From NCBI GenBank assembly GCA_949752795.1, contig OX457061.1, positions 121,478,152 through 121,542,151 of the forward strand: 64,000 nucleotides of DNA, written 5' to 3'. Below are positions 58,800 to 64,000 of this stretch, piece by piece. The notes below the pieces were generated by a model, which worked only from the letters and a program-made list of their open reading frames with translations, did no database searches and was not told the DNA's origin. The position numbers were made by a program, and so were the translations under genes. Numbering within the stretch: position 1 is the stretch's first letter; every line of letters starts with the position of its first letter. This stretch comes from Hyperoodon ampullatus. Its lineage: Eukaryota > Chordata > Mammalia > Artiodactyla > Ziphiidae.

Positions 58800-60350
58800 T
58801 AAGGAAAACCAGACGCCAGAATACTTCTACAGTCTTGAGGAATAAAACAATGAAATCTTTTTGGTAAAGGTCAGAAATAAGAGTTACAGTGTCGGCATAA
58901 TTTGGAGAATAATACAGGAATTTGATCACAAGCTTTTATATGTAAATACCAGTCTCTTTCAGGGCTTAAATTATATAGGTGGTAAATGTCATTGAATGCA
59001 ATAGATGACTTAGTACTTTGTCTGGAAACTATGTTTAATCAATATTAGTATGACGATTCAATATTACATATAACCAAACATGAAAGGTCTTAATGTCTTT
59101 AAAATTTTAATGCCTTCTACTTTAGAGGTACTAAAGTGAAGAAAAATACCTTAAATAACCCAGTTTGTCTCATGAAAATCTGAACAACCAACCATAAAAT
59201 ACAAGGCTGCTTAATATAAATGAGCAAATAATATAAAGGGCTAGACTTAGTAAGGAGGCAATATGATGTCAGCTGCAAACAGATGCTCAACATTTTGTAA
59301 CTAAGAAAAAAGACCAACAATGCCACATGTCTGCTTGTCTCAAACTGCCCATGTTTTAGTACTCTGGAGAGTACCTCCCTTCTTGTTAATCCACATAGAT
59401 GCTGAGCTTTGATTGGAAACTCATTCTGAAATCTCTTGGGACTCTCAAGCACTCTAATTTTGACTTTTGCAGGATGGAAAATTCTAGCAACAGAATGACC
59501 ATCAGCTAATGATTCACCCTGCACAGCTTTGTGCCTCTAGTCATGCGCTGAAAATAAAAACTAGAAGCTGACCTGGTGGTAGGTGGTAGCTATAGTCCCT
59601 GGTCCAGGTTTATCCTAGAGAAACAGACCCCTGGATTAGACCCCCAAACTGGGCAGGAAAGCCACTGGGTGCCAGGATTCCTTAAATAACTTACAATAAG
59701 ATAACTGATTACTAGAAAAAAAAAAAAGTACGGTTCATTCTTATTGATTCATAGTACATGAACATGACAAATCCCAAAAATTGGAATAATATAAAAGATA
59801 CTAATAATAAGCTTATCATCTTATCATTCTACTGGTAATCCTCCTTTGCATCCAGCTTTCATCTAGGACTCTGTGTGTTCCTTCTCACTTCAATATATTA
59901 AGCTTTGAAAGGACTTAATTACTGTGGAGTTCAAGGTATTAAAACAAGACTAAAGACATAAATGTTCTCTTTCCAACTTTAAGATCTAACCCAGATGCTT
60001 TTCTTTAATTTGGTAACAAGAGAAGCTTTTTTTTTTTCCCATTTAAATTACTGGGTGTGTTTCAAATCTTCCCCTCTATTTTCCTGTACATCTCTTCTCT
60101 AATTTCTTAATTCTACATAATTATAGATTAAATTGCAAGAAAGTGCTTAATTTCTCTGCATCACAATTTCTTTTTGAAGCAAGGATAATCACAAAACTGT
60201 GGACTGCTGTGCACCAACCACTGTAAATATTAATGAAGAAACAGGTAAATTCTTGAAAACAAATCCCAAAGTTCCTCACCCAAGATAAGATATCACTGTT
60301 ATTCTTATGAAAGTACACCAAAATGGCACTGGCTATATACCCTCTTATAA
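58800..60350. other. Unassigned intergenic sequence
   Basis: AT-rich; nothing recognised. The open frame at 59117-59524 (minus) has no recognisable domain. Confidence 0.5.
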
Positions 60351-60353
60351 CAG

Positions 60354-60742
60354 CTATGATGCTTTTTTTTTTTCTCATGATTTAATCTCTATCTGTACTT
60401 CAGTTTCCTAATCTTTTTTTTTTTTGAAGATGTTGGGGGTAGGAGTTTATTAATTTATTAATATTTATTTTTGCTGGGTTGGGTCTTTGTTTCTATGCGA
60501 GGGCTTTCTCTAGTTGTGGCAAGTGGGGGCCACTCTTCATCGCGGTGCACGGGCCTCTCACTATCGCGGCCTCTCTTGTTGCGGAGCACAGGCTTCAGAC
60601 GCGCAGGCTCAGTAGTTGTGGCTCACAGGCCTAGTTGCTCCACGGCATGTGGGATCCTCCCAGACCAGGGCTCGAACCCGTGTCCCCAGCATTAGCAGGC
60701 GGATTCTCAACCACTGCGCCACCAGCGAAGCCCCTATGATGC
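60354..60742 (-). mobile_element. CHR-type SINE, antisense, with extra non-SINE tail and probable second tail
   Basis: Head 'gccaccagcgaagcccc' ends at 60733; the long-form body runs down to an AT-rich tail near 60450. On the element's strand the tail continues with the same 24 bases found in the SINE at 48351 (here 60426-60449 reversed), then an A-run, then about 40 bases of other sequence and a second A-run (60363-60373). 'ctatgatgc' at 60354-60362 and 60734-60742 appears to be the target-site duplication, which would place both extra segments inside the insertion. Confidence 0.88.
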
Positions 60743-60744
60743 AT

Positions 60745-62580
60745 TTTGTTTGAAAATAATAAAAACAAAAATCAATCCAAGTAGTTTATTAATTTATGAA
60801 CCTGAGAGCCCAGGAGGACAAACTTTAGGCATGACTTGATCAAGGTTCACATGCTATTTCCTTGTGATTGATTCTCTAGGCTCTGTACTTCCTGGTGTGC
60901 CGGCTTCATCCTGGAAGAATATGGCACTGCTGGGTATATTCTACCACATTTTCATCTCTTCTTTTCTTGCAGTCATCAAAAAAGTTCCAAGTTTGATTCT
61001 AATCAATTCCTTCTTCGTGAGATGCTAACTAACCTCAGATCCAAACCCTGGAATGTGGAGCCATGTGTGGATTGGTTTCTGTCTGGATCACTCAGCCATC
61101 CAAGAAAGTATCGCTGTGGCAAGATAAACATAGGATTGCTCTGATTGTCTTGGAACAATCAGGGCTCACCCCTCGAGTTGGAGAGAGGATGACAAAACTC
61201 AAATCACATTGCAGCTACACAATAAAGGAAGGACAGGATGGATGCTGCGGTGGCCAACACAAGCTCCACTATAACTCGGTTATAGCCATCATTTCACGTA
61301 AGTCAGCTGAGGAAAAGGAGTATTTAAATATGGAAACTGCTGTAACTGTAGGGTACCCTACTAATACAAACAGATGAGAGATTAAACAATAAAGTCACCC
61401 ACATTCTTGCTCTGCTGTCCTATTAAGAAAAAAAATCAGTCAGATTTCATTAACTGAAAGATAACCAACATATTTTCTAACATTCTTTTCATGCTGTCAA
61501 ATATTCAAATTTAGATCTCCTGTATCATCATAAATGGCTGGGATAAATTTCAACAAACTCTAAAATACTTGCCTTTTGGTAAGAAAACTCTCACTAATTT
61601 GCGAGAGGATTGCTGAGAGCTTTAGTCCCTCCATATGCTCCAACAGCCTTCCCAAAGCCACTGGAAGCAAACATAAAATGTCAGTAAAGGCAATGTACTT
61701 TCTAGGCAAACATAGATCCAAGATAAATTCCCTAGTCCCTGCCTTCAAAAAGATTACTGCATGGACTCTTCTTACAAAAAAGTCTGGAATTGTGCAAAGC
61801 TGAGGGTCAGGGGTTACACGAAATGCTTTCACATACATTATCACAAACATAAATTTTAAAAAAGAAGGCTGAGGAATTGGCCCAGATCAAGGGAAGATCA
61901 CGGTCCCAGAGAATGATGAGAATGGACAAATAGGAGTAGCCATGGACACTTAGCTAGGAAATTTGGTGAGGGGTGGGGAGGGAGTCACCCAAAGAGGATA
62001 AATGTCTTCTCAATTGGTTCAGAGTATTTGCAATTTTCTCATCTAGAAAGGAAAGAAAGGAGATTGAGGGACTCAGTCTCCTACAAGATACAGACTTCAG
62101 ATAAATATTATTTCTAATGATAAAGATTATTTCTTTCTCTAGGGAGACAAATTTTATCTACCATAGGAGTTCTTATTGTGCTTAGGTATCCACTTACTTC
62201 GAGCCCCCCAAAAAATCTCTGCTAATTTGTATTATGAAAGCGTACCTAATAACGCAAATGTCTTTAGACTACACAAGCATTTAGATACAGATGAAGCACA
62301 GAAACATTAATATGGAAATTTGACTAAGTGTTTGCAGTCATTTGCTATGAGATTTCAGTGTAATTCTTCCCCAGATTTGGTGAGGATTTCATATACGCTC
62401 TCCTCCTTCCTATATCACACTGGTATCTGTTACTGCAAAGCCACATAAGGATGGTGGCCAGCATTCTTGTGGAAAATATCACAGGACATCCCAGAGCTTT
62501 TAAATCGGCAAGGTCCACACAGGCCAAAGTGCACTGCATTACACTCCGCCTCCCTTGAGCCAGATCTATATTGTGGAAAA
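60745..62580. other. Unassigned intergenic sequence
   Basis: 61060-61380 holds a short open frame with moderate GC content but no recognisable domain, start context or splice structure. Nothing else recognised. Confidence 0.45.
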
Positions 62581-62583
62581 GTT

Positions 62584-62822
62584 TGGTGCAATTTTTTTTT
62601 TTTTTTTTTTTTTTGCGGTACGCGGGCCTCTCACTGTCGTGGCCTCCCCCGTTGCGGAGCACAGGCTCTGGACGCGCAGGCTCAGCGGCCATGGCTCACG
62701 GGCCCAGGCGCTCCGCGGCATGTGGGATCTTCCCGGACCGGGGCACGAACCCGTGTCCCCTGCATCGGCAGGCGGACTCTCAACCACTGCGCCACCAAGG
62801 AAGCCCTGGTGCAATTTTTTTT
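62584..62822 (-). mobile_element. CHR-2-type SINE, antisense, perfect TSD
   Basis: Poly-T of about 22, 'gcggtacgcgggcctctcac' and head 'accaaggaagccc' ending at 62806. 'tggtgcaatttttttt' flanks it (62584-62599 and 62807-62822). Close to the young consensus. Confidence 0.96.
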
Positions 62823-62824
62823 AA

Positions 62825-63020
62825 AGTATAAGCTCTGGACCCAAAGAGTCTGGGGCTTAAATCCTAACTTTGCCGCTCGTTAGCTGTGTAAGAGTTGGCA
62901 AATTGCACCCTCTCCTGAGCCTCCACTGTCTCATCTATAAATTGCAAATGATACCAATTAAATGATACCTTACTCTCAAAGTGTTTAGTGCAATGCCCAG
63001 CACTTAGCAAGTTCTGATGA
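62825..63020 (+). mobile_element. MIR SINE remnant, sense
   Basis: 'taagctctggacccaaagag', 'cgttagctgtgtaagagttg', 'ctcatctataaattgcaaat' and 'agtgcaatgcccagcactta' give the MIR order. Confidence 0.8.
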
Positions 63021-63144
63021 ACAGTTACAATTCCACTAAGAAACCAGGGAAAATGTCCCTTTGACTGTGTAGGGCTATGTCTCAGGTCAGACAGCACACT
63101 TGCCTTTTCATTTTCTCTTTTCAACTAGCTTCTTAAGTCACCCA

Positions 63145-63200
63145 TGAGGTGATATGATGATATGATGATAGGATATATGGTGATATGATAATCTCTTGAG
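63145..63200. repeat. Degenerate GATATGAT tandem repeat
   Basis: About five units of 'gatatgat' with variations. Confidence 0.75.
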
Positions 63201-63379
63201 AAGTGTACAGCTCCCAGACATCCTCAGACATAACATGATTTCTGTTTAAGAGGCTGAACCAGCCCTCATAAATAAAATCCATAGTTTTAAATTATTGAAA
63301 ACCGCAGCTAGAAAAACTGAGGTTATTTTAAAATCTGTTTGTAACAGAGGGACACACTACAAGGAGTACTGATCACCAT

Positions 63380-63590
63380 AGCATGTTAGGTTAGAGCCTG
63401 ACTACCTGAGTTTGCATCTCAGTCCTGCTACTTACCTTCTGTGTGACCTTGAACAGGTTATTTAAACATCTTTGAGCTGAGCCTCCATTGCCTCATCTAC
63501 AAAATGGGGTCATAATGCTTCCTACCTAGAGTCACATGAGGAACTCAGCTGATGATGCTTGGTGTACAGTAAGTGTTACATAAGTGTTAG
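63380..63590 (+). mobile_element. MIR SINE remnant, sense
   Basis: 'gcctgactacctgagtttgc', 'gctacttaccttctgtgtga', 'cctcatctacaaaatggggt' and 'ggtgtacagtaagtgttaca' are nearly complete MIR blocks. Confidence 0.85.
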
Positions 63591-64000
63591 TTACTTATAA
63601 TAGTTCTTGTTATCATCTAAATCCTATACCTATAGGTTAAATAAGTGTCTATAGTAATACTACCTAAATGGTCTAATGAGACAGTGAACTGATTATATCT
63701 GGGGAGATACAAGAACTTTAAAAGAAATCCCCTATCAGTGCCTCCTCACGTCCCCTTAAAAAACATACTCTTGCTCATAATTTTATCCCACCACTGGAGG
63801 AAAAATAAAGTGTATTACCCTGCCTCAGTGAACGGCTCCATCCTGGCTTTTGACTTGACATCGGTGGAGCAGCATAGAGGGCAGGGGTCCAAATTAACGA
63901 CCAGTCCATCCCTGTGCACACCCTGAGCACCAGAGCAAGGACAAGGTTTCATGTGGCATGAAGGCGGTCTGCTCTGTTCAGTTGCAGCAGAGATGGGGAA

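Noticed and set aside
61063..61377. 104-codon open frame
   Set aside because: No homology recognised, no promoter or splice evidence; chance length for this base composition.
62345..62883. Several overlapping open frames
   Set aside because: All are translations of the CHR-2 SINE at 62600-62806 with its poly-T; the same peptides recur at every other SINE copy.
11109..64000. Exons of the next gene (HPGD is expected downstream in the mammalian order)
   Set aside because: No matching coding sequence was recognised; from memory the spacing in human is larger than the rest of this window.

Overview
This is a gene-poor stretch of mammalian nuclear DNA, almost certainly from a cetacean and probably a toothed whale. 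The organism call rests on about 17 tRNA-derived CHR-type SINEs, including many copies of the short young form with a GC-rich head and a 'gcggtacgcgggcc' motif on the reverse strand. It also rests on many L1 3' ends of the cetartiodactyl type. There is nothing prokaryotic here: no operons, CRISPR arrays or tRNA/rRNA genes. Nearly all longer open frames are read through SINEs, L1s or simple repeats. The only confident protein-coding sequence is the terminal coding exon of the glycine receptor alpha-3 gene (GLRA3, + strand, 10830-11108). It encodes the end of the M3-M4 cytoplasmic loop, transmembrane helix M4 and the short extracellular C-terminus. Layout: 1-10829 is the last GLRA3 intron, with an hAT-type MER5-like element, a probable degenerate class III endogenous retrovirus in antisense, four CHR SINEs, an old L1 end and a young 5'-truncated L1 (10133-10797) that sits just before the exon. 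From 11109 to about 16960 there is 5.8 kb of AT-rich sequence free of recognisable interspersed repeats, read as a long 3'UTR plus flank. From about 17 kb to 64 kb the sequence is intergenic. It holds SINEs, L1s (two with 5' inversions), L2 and MIR fossils, LTRs near 33.9, 45.0, 48.7 and 49.6 kb, a truncated U6 snRNA retrocopy at 36.5 kb, a candidate processed retrocopy at 50.2 kb, a 4.9-kb antisense L1 (about 53042-57925) carrying two SINE insertions and an endonuclease deletion, and several microsatellites. The observation most worth checking is the L1 that landed inside the branch-point/polypyrimidine region of GLRA3's last exon. Its 13-bp target-site duplication appears to have rebuilt a usable branch site at the original distance. 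Also notable are a 24-nt non-SINE tail shared by two CHR SINEs, a tailless 33-nt U6 retrocopy with target-site duplications, three L1s with 5' breakpoints in the same interval, and a small minisatellite with three CACGTG boxes at 20-bp spacing. No new multi-gene system was found. Repeat family names come from recognition and memory, not from a database search.
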